IMG/VR virus record: IMGVR_UViG_3300033153_002770
Span: 1 to 21,760 of that record
Strand: one strand, 5' to 3'
From: a virus
Length of the DNA stretch: 21,760 bases
Positions 4,754 through 12,179 of the stretch are shown here, one piece after another. How positions within the stretch are numbered: the first letter of the stretch is position 1; the number at the start of each line of letters is the position of its first letter. The position numbers were made by a program, and so were the translations under genes. The notes beneath the pieces were generated by a model. It was given only the letters and a program-made list of their open reading frames with translations, was not told the DNA's origin and searched no databases.

Positions 4754-5290
4754 ATGCCAAAAGCAGGAAGACCATCAGTAAAAACAGAAGAAGTCATTCG
4801 TAAAATAAAGGAAGTGGCGGCTCTTGATGGTACTATAGAAGAAATGGCTTACTACAGCGAAGTTCACGTAGGAACTATATATAGATGGATGGAAGAAGAC
4901 CCAGAATTAAAGGAGTCTATACAGGCATTACGTCAAAGACCTATCCTAGCAGCAAGGCAGACAGTAATAAAAAGGATGAATGAGAGCTACGGAAATGCAA
5001 TGGATTATTTAAGCAGAAAGAAACAAAAAGAGTTCAACAAAGCCCAAAATATAGACATAACATCAGGTGGCCAAGTACTAGGAAAAGAAGAAGATCAAGG
5101 CGCAGTAGATGAATTTCATAATAAATTAGTAGAGAACAGAAAGAAAAGAGCTTTAGAACAAGCAGCTATAGAAGGAGAACTGGTAGAGGGGGTGGCTGAA
5201 GATGAGTCACCCGGAGTGCAAGAAGAAGAAATACTCCAAGAAGGAAGCCCAAACAATGCGCAACCTACGAAAGAAATCAAAGCAAGGTAG
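4754..5290 (+). CDS. Terminase small subunit
   Basis: The protein has 178 residues. The N-terminal third is a helix-turn-helix DNA-binding domain: GRPSV, then IKEVAALDGTIEEMAYYSEVHVGTIYRWMEEDPE, whose 'xTIYRWM-x-x-DPE' recognition helix is typical of phage small terminases. Next comes a helical oligomerisation region with ARQTVIKRMNESYGNAMDYLSRKKQKEF, also typical of the family. The last 50 residues are Glu-rich and low in complexity. Small terminase recognises the phage DNA end or pac site and hands it to the large subunit (encoded from 6613). The tail region overlaps another gene in a different frame, which explains its odd composition. Confidence 0.88.
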   Translation: MPKAGRPSVKTEEVIRKIKEVAALDGTIEEMAYYSEVHVGTIYRWMEEDPELKESIQALRQRPILAARQTVIKRMNESYGNAMDYLSRKKQKEFNKAQNIDITSGGQVLGKEEDQGAVDEFHNKLVENRKKRALEQAAIEGELVEGVAEDESPGVQEEEILQEGSPNNAQPTKEIKAR

Positions 5291-5396
5291 AAGAGAGAAA
5301 CTATTCATCTATCAATGTTTTTACTGTGGGTATTGGCATCTTACAAGGGAACAAATCAGCTACGGAAAGACAGGATTTAAGAGGTATAATCAATAA
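5202..5396 (+). CDS. Small zinc-ribbon-like protein overlapping the terminase gene
   Basis: The protein has 64 residues. The first 29 codons overlap the end of the small terminase gene in another frame. It reads ECKKKKYSKKEAQTMRNLRK, then QCFYCGYWHLT. This is a familiar small phage zinc-ribbon pattern: a single Cys near the start, a basic helix, then CxxC followed by WHLT. Because the first Cys and basic helix lie inside the overlap, the overlap is needed for a complete domain. It is basic and probably binds nucleic acid or the packaging complex. A sigma70-type promoter starts over its stop codon. Confidence 0.7.
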   Translation: MSHPECKKKKYSKKEAQTMRNLRKKSKQGRREKLFIYQCFYCGYWHLTREQISYGKTGFKRYNQ

Positions 5397-5397
5397 T

Positions 5398-5426
5398 TTG
5401 ACACAATCTATCGTATCTAGTATTAT
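5398..5426 (+). promoter_or_regulatory. Sigma70-type promoter upstream of the methyltransferase
   Basis: TTGACA (5398-5403, perfect -35), a 17-base spacer, and TATTAT (5421-5426, five of six) make the best promoter in the window. Transcription should start near 5433, giving a leader of about 110 bases before the methyltransferase ATG at 5543. It would let this gene, and perhaps the large terminase, be expressed independently of upstream transcripts. Confidence 0.75.
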
Positions 5427-5442
5427 AGGTACAACAACGTAG

Positions 5443-5526
5443 GGCGATCTAGTTACATAGTAACAAAGATGCAGTACCGCCGAGTTAAACAACCTAAAAA
5501 TACACGATATGATAGCATTGGCTATC
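5443..5526 (+). other. Structured 5' leader of the methyltransferase mRNA
   Basis: Nested pairings GGCG (5443-5446)/CGCC (5478-5481), ATCT (5447-5450)/AGAT (5467-5470) and GTTAC/GTAAC (5452-5464) form one long hairpin. A second hairpin GATAGC-ATTG-GCTATC (5511-5526) ends 16 bases before the start codon and is followed by TATTTT. The second could act as a weak terminator/attenuator or mask the ribosome. There is no Shine-Dalgarno before the start. Confidence 0.4.
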
Positions 5527-5542
5527 TATTTTGCATTTTAAT

Positions 5543-6616
5543 ATGAAGTACTTATCATTATTCAGTGGGATCGGTGGATTCGAACTGGGAATACAACAAG
5601 CTTATGAAAGCAATTTTAAACATGCACCTGTCGGCTCGGAATCCGAACAGGAAGAACGCTCACAAAGGGGGGAGCGGACCACTGATCAGCACAGAGTATT
5701 GTTACACTCTGGAGACAGGTCAACCCCATTATGTATTGGATATTCAGAAATCGACAAATACGCCACCCAAATCTACAACAAACACTTTAACCACAAAAAC
5801 TATGGGGACATTAAAAACATTAAAACAGATGACCTACCGAGTTTTGATATGCTCGTGGGAGGGTTTCCTTGCCAATCATTCAGTATTGCGGGGAAAAGAG
5901 GAGGGTTCGCTGATACCAGAGGCACGCTCTTCTTTGAAATCGCTAGGATTGCTAGGGAAAAACAACCACGCCTTTTACTCCTTGAAAACGTCAAAGGGCT
6001 TTTATCTCACGACAAAGGAAACACGTTCACTACCATCATCTCCACGCTTGATGAACTGGGGTATGACCTACAATGGCAAGTGCTCAACAGCAAGAATTTC
6101 GGTGTCCCCCAGAATAGGGAAAGAGTGTTCATTATCGGACATCTTAGAGGAACAAGTAGACCCGAAGTATTTCCTTTCACAGGAGCAAGCACAGAAACTA
6201 TTAAACAAATAAATCAACCTAAACACTCAAACGACAGAGTATACTCAGAAGAAGGAATAAGCCCAACACTAAACACAATGCAGGGTGGGAATAGACAGCC
6301 ATTTATAGCACCAGTTTTAACACCAGACAGACCAAACAAAAGACAAAACGGTAGAAGATTTAAAGAAAATGGAGAACCATCATTCACTCTAACAGCCCAA
6401 GATAAACACGGAATATACGATGGTGCAAAAATTCGCAGACTAACCCCAACAGAATGTGAAAGACTACAAGGATTTCCTGATGGGTGGACAGCAGAAGGTT
6501 TACCTCTAGAGGATGAATCATCACTAATAATGATTTCAGACACACAAAGATACAAGACACTAGGAAACGCAGTCACAGTCAATGTGATACGAGAAATAAT
6601 TAAAAAACTACAATGA
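5543..6616 (+). CDS. DNA (cytosine-5-)methyltransferase, Dcm family
   Basis: The protein has 357 residues from ATG 5543; an in-frame TTG at 5531 is less likely. All signature motifs are present: I LSLFSGIGGFELG (4-16, AdoMet binding), IV GGFPCQSFS with catalytic Cys110, VI LENV (147-150), VIII QNRERVFIIG (190-199), IX RRLTPTECERLQGFPDGWT (298-316) and X GNAV (341-344). The target-recognition region is about 220-295. It transfers methyl groups to C5 of cytosine in double-stranded DNA, probably to evade host restriction (inference). Between motif I and YSEIDKYA there is an extra polar stretch of about 40 residues (23-64). A 215-codon frame is open inside this gene (see findings). It overlaps the large terminase start as ATGA. 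Confidence 0.95.
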   Translation: MKYLSLFSGIGGFELGIQQAYESNFKHAPVGSESEQEERSQRGERTTDQHRVLLHSGDRSTPLCIGYSEIDKYATQIYNKHFNHKNYGDIKNIKTDDLPSFDMLVGGFPCQSFSIAGKRGGFADTRGTLFFEIARIAREKQPRLLLLENVKGLLSHDKGNTFTTIISTLDELGYDLQWQVLNSKNFGVPQNRERVFIIGHLRGTSRPEVFPFTGASTETIKQINQPKHSNDRVYSEEGISPTLNTMQGGNRQPFIAPVLTPDRPNKRQNGRRFKENGEPSFTLTAQDKHGIYDGAKIRRLTPTECERLQGFPDGWTAEGLPLEDESSLIMISDTQRYKTLGNAVTVNVIREIIKKLQ

Positions 6617-9165
6617 GCATCCATTCATGGCTAATACAAAACGAGATCAAGAACGAGAAGGGGGACTTAATAGAGTTCGATGACCACCCTTTTCTTTTTG
6701 ACATCTACTCAGACCAATCACAGAACCTCACAGTAATGAAAGCAGCACAGATAGGACTAACAACGTTGGAGTTTCTGAAATGCTTTTATGATGCCAAGAA
6801 CTACAAGATGGATATGATCTATTGTGTGGATGAAGAAACTGAGATACTAACAAAGAGAGGGTTTGTATTCCAAGATGATCTACAGCTACACGATAAAATA
6901 ATTACACTAGATAAGACTGGCACAGTTCAATGGTCTGAATTAGATGAGATATTTAGAAAAGAAGTTGATATGGATTGTTTAGAGTTTAACGCAAGGAATT
7001 TTAATGCATTAGTCACTCCAAACCATAGATGGCTACTACAACCATACAGAGGTGCTGGAGAAATGTTTTTTAGAGAGACAGAGGAAATGATAGGTAGGTA
7101 TGCAAGAATACCAAAGACACTAGAACATGATGGGGCAACACATAAGATTAAAAGATACAAAGACTGGTATGTAGAACTACTAGCATGGATATTTTCAGAA
7201 GGGTATTATTGTAAGCAAAAGAATAAGAATGATTACTCGGTAATAATTTCACAGTCAGAATTAGAAAACCCTCAATGGTGTGACGAGATAAGAGGCATAT
7301 TTAGAAAGGCAAAAATAGAATGGAAAGAATATAATTATAGTGGAATAATACAGTTTAGATTTGCATACAGACTAGGAGAAAAGATAAAAAGAATATTTCC
7401 AACAAAAGAACCAAGTATAGAATTTATAAACGAGCTAACAAGAAGTCAGTGTAAGTTATTTGTAGATACATTCGCAAAAGGTGATGGATGGTGTGATTCT
7501 TCAGGAACATGGGCTATAACACAAAAGAGCAAACAAACCACAGAAGCATTGTGTGTAGCAGCGGTACTAGCAGGATACGCACCAAGCATTCAATACCCAA
7601 CAAAGGCAAGGGATTGGCACACAATAAGGATGACACAATTCAAGACAGTAGAAACAGCAGAACTAAAGCCAGTTATAAAAAGATATAAAGGTATTATTTG
7701 GTGTCCATCAACAAAGTATGGAACTTTTTATGCAAGAAGAAAAGGCAGATGTTACTGGACAGGCAACACACTGCCAACAGACGCAGATGTGAAAGTGATG
7801 GTAGGTGGAAAATTCAATCGTATCATAGCCATGAACCAATGCATGCTAGATGATGTAGCTGACAAAGACTCCGTAGAACAAAAGAAAGTAGGAGAGTCAA
7901 TGATATACTTCAGAGGAACATGGACCAAGAAAGCAGCGATGATGATCCCATCAGACAGATTGATGCATGACGAGAAAGATACCAGCAAACTAGATGTAGT
8001 AGCAGACTACCAAGCCCGTCTACAACATTCGAAGTTCAAACAAACCCACACATTCAGCCATCCAAGTCTACCAGAAACAGGAGTACACAATGACTGGATA
8101 GCATCAGATCAAAAGCACTGGCATGTAGAATGTCCGAAATGTAAGAAATGGCAATTTTTAAACTGGGACTTAGAGAACCCAGACAAGATGAGCATATGCA
8201 TGGAACGTAAAGTATTCCAATGCAAGAAGTGCAAAGAACCACTCCCGGACTACGTAAGGAGGAACGGAAGATGGATAGCCAAATTTCCCGGTAGATCATG
8301 GAGCGGATATTGGGTAAACTTATTGATGGCCCCTTGGGTCTCAGCACAAGAACTGGTAGACAAATTCAATCACAAAGATACAACCGAAGAGTTTTGGTAC
8401 ACAAAGATACTAGGACTACCATATGCAGACGCAGCCAGTAAACTACTAAGGACATCATTCTTCCAGAACCTCACAGGAGCGTTGTGGACACCCACAGCAG
8501 ACGAAAAGATAGTAATGGGAGTAGATACAGGTTTAAGGATAGATTACGTCTTAGGAAGCAAAAAAGGACTATTCTACGAATCAGACGCAAAAGACTATGA
8601 CGACCTAGATGCACTAATGGAGAGATACCCAAAGATGATAGCTGTAATAGATTCAGGTGGAGATTTAATAGGCTCAAGAGCATTCCAAGAGAGATGGCCG
8701 GGAAGAATATGGCTTTGTGCTTTAACAGGCGACAAGAAAGGCAAACAACTAGTAACATGGGGTAAAGGGGACGAAACAGGATCATGTAGCGCAGACCGAA
8801 ACAAGATGATTCAATTGGTAGTAGATGAATACAGATACAAACGAATCCCGGTACATGGAACAGAAGAAGACTGGTTTGATTTTTGGACTGACTGGAACAA
8901 TCTATCCAAGATGAAAATTGTAGACCCAACTACAAATGAAACCAAAGGATACAAATGGATACGATCAGGACGTGACCATAGAGCCTTAGCAAACGTATTC
9001 TGGAGAATAGGGATGAGTAGATTCGCAGGCATGGGTGATGTAATGGAAGAACCACTAGAATTGAAACCAAACAGCTACATGGTAAACCCAGACCACTCAG
9101 TGTCATTTGACCCGGAGAAGATGTTTGATTTAATGGAAGAGGAAGAAGAAGAATGGCGCATATGA
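6613..9165 (+). CDS. Terminase large subunit (GpA-like) interrupted by an intein
   Basis: The precursor has 850 residues; without the intein (71-385) the packaging ATPase/nuclease is 535 residues, close to the GpA family. N-extein: the ATPase P-loop-like KAAQIGLTT (43-51). C-extein: TLPTDADVK (386-394), an acidic pair DE (453-454) in the Walker B position, a zinc ribbon with Cys507/510 and Cys537/540, then the nuclease part with Asp638 (VMGVDTG) and Asp680 (AVIDSGGD). The enzyme pumps DNA into the capsid through the portal and cuts it. It starts in an ATGA overlap with the methyltransferase and ends in an ATGA overlap with the next small gene. The active enzyme depends on splicing. Confidence 0.93.
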   Translation: MSIHSWLIQNEIKNEKGDLIEFDDHPFLFDIYSDQSQNLTVMKAAQIGLTTLEFLKCFYDAKNYKMDMIYCVDEETEILTKRGFVFQDDLQLHDKIITLDKTGTVQWSELDEIFRKEVDMDCLEFNARNFNALVTPNHRWLLQPYRGAGEMFFRETEEMIGRYARIPKTLEHDGATHKIKRYKDWYVELLAWIFSEGYYCKQKNKNDYSVIISQSELENPQWCDEIRGIFRKAKIEWKEYNYSGIIQFRFAYRLGEKIKRIFPTKEPSIEFINELTRSQCKLFVDTFAKGDGWCDSSGTWAITQKSKQTTEALCVAAVLAGYAPSIQYPTKARDWHTIRMTQFKTVETAELKPVIKRYKGIIWCPSTKYGTFYARRKGRCYWTGNTLPTDADVKVMVGGKFNRIIAMNQCMLDDVADKDSVEQKKVGESMIYFRGTWTKKAAMMIPSDRLMHDEKDTSKLDVVADYQARLQHSKFKQTHTFSHPSLPETGVHNDWIASDQKHWHVECPKCKKWQFLNWDLENPDKMSICMERKVFQCKKCKEPLPDYVRRNGRWIAKFPGRSWSGYWVNLLMAPWVSAQELVDKFNHKDTTEEFWYTKILGLPYADAASKLLRTSFFQNLTGALWTPTADEKIVMGVDTGLRIDYVLGSKKGLFYESDAKDYDDLDALMERYPKMIAVIDSGGDLIGSRAFQERWPGRIWLCALTGDKKGKQLVTWGKGDETGSCSADRNKMIQLVVDEYRYKRIPVHGTEEDWFDFWTDWNNLSKMKIVDPTTNETKGYKWIRSGRDHRALANVFWRIGMSRFAGMGDVMEEPLELKPNSYMVNPDHSVSFDPEKMFDLMEEEEEEWRI
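6823..7767 (+). mobile_element. Intein with LAGLIDADG homing endonuclease in the large terminase
   Basis: This 315-residue insertion is in frame inside the terminase (residues 71-385). It opens with Cys (CVDEETEILTKRGFV, intein block A), has block B TPNHRW (135-140), and ends FYARRKGRCYWTGN followed by Thr, giving C1, C-terminal Asn and a +1 Thr. The residue before Asn is Gly instead of the common His, a variant I associate with phage inteins. Two LAGLIDADG-like helices, ELLAWIFSEGYY (188-199) and LFVDTFAKGDGW (282-293), each end in an acidic residue, so it may still home. Joining the flanks gives MDMIYTLPTDAD, a smooth terminase sequence. The intein therefore sits exactly in the conserved 'Y-TLPT' motif. 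Confidence 0.93.
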
Positions 9166-9350
9166 GCATCGCAAAGAAAATAACAATCGAGAAGCTGAAA
9201 CCAAATGAAATGGAGAAACTAAAGGCTTTGCGAGAGTCAGGACTCTTTGATGTAGACAGTGGGAAGATTGAAATAAACGTAAACAACAGTCAGATACAAA
9301 ACATAATTATCCACAGGCAGACTTATAGGCGAGATAAAAGTATGTTATAA
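9162..9350 (+). CDS. Small protein after the large terminase, function unknown
   Basis: I chose ATG 9162 (62 residues) because it makes the same ATGA overlap seen at the terminase start; an ATG at 9153 would add three residues. The sequence MSIAKKITIEKLKPNEMEKL is followed by an acidic turn (FDVDSGKIEINVNNSQIQN) and a basic end. It looks like a small helix plus strand protein and matches no family I know. Promoter and terminator signals follow immediately, so it is the last gene of the terminase transcript. Confidence 0.6.
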   Translation: MSIAKKITIEKLKPNEMEKLKALRESGLFDVDSGKIEINVNNSQIQNIIIHRQTYRRDKSML

Positions 9351-9351
9351 T
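9343..9351 (+). promoter_or_regulatory. Extended -10 promoter candidate upstream of the portal gene
   Basis: TGTTATAAT is an exact extended -10 (TGnTATAAT) at the end of the preceding gene. The -35 position (about 9323-9328, TTATAG) is poor, but extended -10 promoters tolerate that. Transcription would begin near 9358 and meet the terminator at 9387-9418 before reaching the portal gene. Confidence 0.4.
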
Positions 9352-9386
9352 TATAATAACTACAACTCCAACTTCATAAAACAAGC

Positions 9387-9421
9387 GGGTTATATCTTTT
9401 TTGATGTAACCCATTTTTTAT
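9387..9421 (+). terminator. Intrinsic (Rho-independent) terminator before the portal gene
   Basis: A 10-base-pair stem GGGTTATATC (9387-9396)/GATGTAACCC (9403-9412) with a TTTTTT loop is followed by ATTTTTTATT. It has all the marks of an intrinsic terminator. It separates the terminase genes from the structural genes and lies only about 10 bases before the portal ATG (9431). Structural gene expression therefore needs read-through, antitermination or a promoter beyond it. Confidence 0.85.
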
Positions 9422-9430
9422 TAAAAAACT

Positions 9431-11287
9431 ATGAGAGATACAGGTATTGACGCATTCAACTCATTGGGTGCAGACATCAACAAGCAAAAAGGTCAAGAAC
9501 CAGAAGAAACAGATATAGGCGTGGTGTCTGACAAACTCCCAGAGCTAGAACTGAAGATGAAGAACGAGGATATCGTGAAACTAGCAAACAAATGGGAAGC
9601 AGCATGGTCTAACTCACCAAAGAGAAGTAAATGGCTGAAAGATATTGACGAGAATGAGAAATACTGGCTAGGCAACCAATTTGACACCCCAAGCAAAGAC
9701 ATGCGCAGGTCAATGGTAGATAACCTAATCTTCGAGTCATTGGAGACATACCTCCCACAAGCCACCAGACGCAACCCAGAGCCACTGGTAGCACTTAAAG
9801 CAGGGGAAGAACCTAATCCAGCCAATGAGAAGTTTACACAGAAAGTAAAGGACAGATTAGCAGATATAGCTGACGAAGACACTCTAAGATTGAAACTAAA
9901 GAAAGGCGCAAGGCACTGGGCCATAATGCATTTAGGTGTAGCAAAGATGGGATGGAATCTAGATGAAGACAGACCAACAGCCAGAATCGTAAGAGCAAAG
10001 AAAATAATCCTAGACCCGGACTCAATAATTGATGAAGACGGATACTCAGGAAATAGGGTAGGAGAATACAGGAAACTATCAGCAGAACGACTCCTTGAGA
10101 TTATGGGCGAAGAAGACGAAAACAAAGAGAAAGGGATCGAAGGCAACAAGAAAGCCATAGCAGCTATAAAGGAAAAAGTGAAAGATGATCTAGCAACAGA
10201 AGTACAGTTTATAGAATGGTGGACCAATGATTACATGTTTTGGAAACTAGGCAATCACATATTGTTTAAAAAGAAGAATCATCACTGGAACTACGACACA
10301 ACAGAACCAGATACAGACGTGGACAAGTTCGGAGTAGAAGAGGTTATAGAAAAAGATGTAGATGGAATAAACCACCTATCATCACCACAGATGCCATATA
10401 TCTTCTTAACAGTTTTCAATCTAGGTGACCAACCAATGGACAACACTGGATTGATCCAACAGAACCTAGCAAACCAAGATGTTATAAACAAACGAAACAA
10501 ACAAATTGATAAGAACACAGATTCGATGAACAACGGAATGGTAGTAAGCATGGAACGAGCAGGAGTAACAAAGGATCAAGCAGCAAGCATGAACCGAACA
10601 CTAAGAAAAGGCGGAACAGTAGTAATCCCTCAAGGAAGTCCACGTGAAGCAATTGATAGAATCAACGCACCCGGACTACCAGCGGATGTCTACAACAACC
10701 TATCAGACATGAGAGCAAGGATGAGAGATATCTTCGGAGTAAAAGGTTCGAGCCAAGCAGGACTAGCAGGAGAAAGCACAGTGAGAGGAAAGATAGTAAG
10801 CAGAAACTTGGATACAGACAGAATAGGTGGCGGAGTAACAGAATACCTAGAACAATTCGCAGACAAGGTATATAACTGGTATTTGCAACTACTATTCGTA
10901 TACGATGAAGACTTCCAATTCTTACAAGGAGCAAGACCACCAAAGATATTGATATCAGTAAAAGAAGGCTCACTACTACCAAAGGACTCAACCACAATAG
11001 CAAACCAAGCAATAGAATTATCGGTAGCAGGGAAGATGTCAGATGTAGACCTCTTCAAACGTCTAGAATATCCAAACCCAGAAGAGCTAGCAGCAAACGT
11101 GTGGCTACAAACAAATGCCCCAGAGATACTATATAAAGACAACCCATTGATTCAAGAAGCTCTAGCAATGCAAGCAGAGGCAGCAATAGATCAAGGAGCA
11201 GTGATACCACCAGAAGAGGAAGGACCAGCACAGCCCCTAGAAGAAGAACCAGCACAACCGATATTGGATCAAGTACCATTACAATAA
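9431..11287 (+). CDS. Portal protein
   Basis: This 618-residue protein lies directly between the terminase genes and the scaffold and capsid genes, where phage portal genes sit. The helical N-terminal part (about residues 40-110: KWEAAWSNSPKRSKWLKDID, then YLPQATRRNPEPLV) matches the clip/wing start of large podovirus/siphovirus portals. The long central part ends in helices with RARMRDIFGVKGSSQAGLAG, a stretch typical of portal crown/stem regions. The C-terminal 60 residues are acidic and Pro/Gln-rich (EEEGPAQPLEEEPAQP) and probably disordered. Portal rings of 12 form the DNA entry channel and dock the large terminase. No protease or ADP-ribosyltransferase fusion is seen. Confidence 0.85.
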   Translation: MRDTGIDAFNSLGADINKQKGQEPEETDIGVVSDKLPELELKMKNEDIVKLANKWEAAWSNSPKRSKWLKDIDENEKYWLGNQFDTPSKDMRRSMVDNLIFESLETYLPQATRRNPEPLVALKAGEEPNPANEKFTQKVKDRLADIADEDTLRLKLKKGARHWAIMHLGVAKMGWNLDEDRPTARIVRAKKIILDPDSIIDEDGYSGNRVGEYRKLSAERLLEIMGEEDENKEKGIEGNKKAIAAIKEKVKDDLATEVQFIEWWTNDYMFWKLGNHILFKKKNHHWNYDTTEPDTDVDKFGVEEVIEKDVDGINHLSSPQMPYIFLTVFNLGDQPMDNTGLIQQNLANQDVINKRNKQIDKNTDSMNNGMVVSMERAGVTKDQAASMNRTLRKGGTVVIPQGSPREAIDRINAPGLPADVYNNLSDMRARMRDIFGVKGSSQAGLAGESTVRGKIVSRNLDTDRIGGGVTEYLEQFADKVYNWYLQLLFVYDEDFQFLQGARPPKILISVKEGSLLPKDSTTIANQAIELSVAGKMSDVDLFKRLEYPNPEELAANVWLQTNAPEILYKDNPLIQEALAMQAEAAIDQGAVIPPEEEGPAQPLEEEPAQPILDQVPLQ

Positions 11288-11291
11288 ACAA

Positions 11292-11329
11292 TTGTGAGCG
11301 CTAATAAAGGGAAATCGCTCAACCCACAA
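11292..11329 (+). other. Hairpin in the portal-scaffold junction
   Basis: TGAGCG (11295-11300) pairs with CGCTCA (11316-11321), extended by TTG (11292-11294)/CAA (11327-11329) across a bulge. It contains the alternative GTG start (11294) of the scaffold frame and ends 9 bases before the ATG I prefer. It could tune scaffold translation, since scaffold is needed in a different ratio from portal. Confidence 0.3.
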
Positions 11330-11338
11330 GACAATACT

Positions 11339-12154
11339 ATGTCAGAAGACATTGCGGCGACATTTGGAAGAGAAGGCTCACCAGCTTTCCCAACCGAAAC
11401 AGGGACTGAAAACCCTGCCTCTTCGCCAGAGGATCAAACACCATCAGAGCAGACTCTATCGCCTGAAGAGAATAAAACACCAGAAGCACCAGAAGGAACT
11501 CCTGAAGGTACAGAAGGTGAACAGGCGAAAAACAATGAAAATGCTGGTGACGCAGGACTTGCAAAACATCCACGTTGGAAGGAACGTGAAGACGACTGGA
11601 AAGGTCGCTTCAATGATCAAGAATCCAGACATGTGGAAGAGATGCGAAAAATGAATGAGAAGATAGAAGGTCTATCCAATCAGAAACCTCCAGAGACTAA
11701 AGAACCGACTGGAGACATACCATCGTGGTTCGGTGGAGATGAAAGTCAGTGGGCAGAATTCCAAACATGGAATGACGGCCTAGTAAAGCAAGGTCGTGAC
11801 GAAGCACTCAAAGAGATAAACTCCAAGAGTGACAAAGAGAATAAAGCAGTCGCAGAAGCCACACAATACTTCAAAGACCAAGTCATTGAACTAGAAGGTG
11901 ACGGAAGCAAAGTAGACCGCAATAAACTCCTAAAGTTCACGATTGATAACGATTTAGTAGACAGCAAAGGCAGGTGGAACTACAAAGCAGCACATACAAT
12001 GATGCAAGGCAATGTAAGAACTACCAATACCGAAAAGCTCGATAAAAAGAAACAAATCGCAGTAGCTACAACATCTGAGAAGACATCTGAAACCAAACCA
12101 TCAGATATCATGACCTCAAAGGATTTTGAAAATCCTACTAATAGGCAATGGTAA
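11339..12154 (+). CDS. Capsid scaffolding protein (probable)
   Basis: The product is 271 residues from ATG 11339; a GTG at 11294 would add 15 residues but lies inside a hairpin. The first 75 residues are Pro/Glu/Thr-rich and disordered. Next comes a charged helical region (HPRWKEREDDWKGRFN..., EEMRKMNEKIEGLSNQ) and a folded C-terminal half including SWFGGDESQWAEFQTW, then a basic, Ser/Thr-rich end. A highly charged, helical, soluble protein immediately before the major capsid gene is the standard scaffold position. It should guide capsid assembly and leave or be destroyed at maturation. Family membership rests on position and composition, not on a conserved motif. Confidence 0.75.
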   Translation: MSEDIAATFGREGSPAFPTETGTENPASSPEDQTPSEQTLSPEENKTPEAPEGTPEGTEGEQAKNNENAGDAGLAKHPRWKEREDDWKGRFNDQESRHVEEMRKMNEKIEGLSNQKPPETKEPTGDIPSWFGGDESQWAEFQTWNDGLVKQGRDEALKEINSKSDKENKAVAEATQYFKDQVIELEGDGSKVDRNKLLKFTIDNDLVDSKGRWNYKAAHTMMQGNVRTTNTEKLDKKKQIAVATTSEKTSETKPSDIMTSKDFENPTNRQW

Positions 12155-12179
12155 TTATTCATAAGTAAATAACACTAGT

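Noticed and set aside
9493-10227. Minus-strand frame of 244 codons under the portal gene
   Set aside because: It has a Ser/Phe-rich shadow composition and no ribosome site, and the portal frame is clearly the coding one.
11294-11338. GTG start for the scaffold gene
   Set aside because: The GTG lies inside a hairpin, and an ATG at 11339 in a typical A-rich context gives a more usual start. The GTG remains possible.
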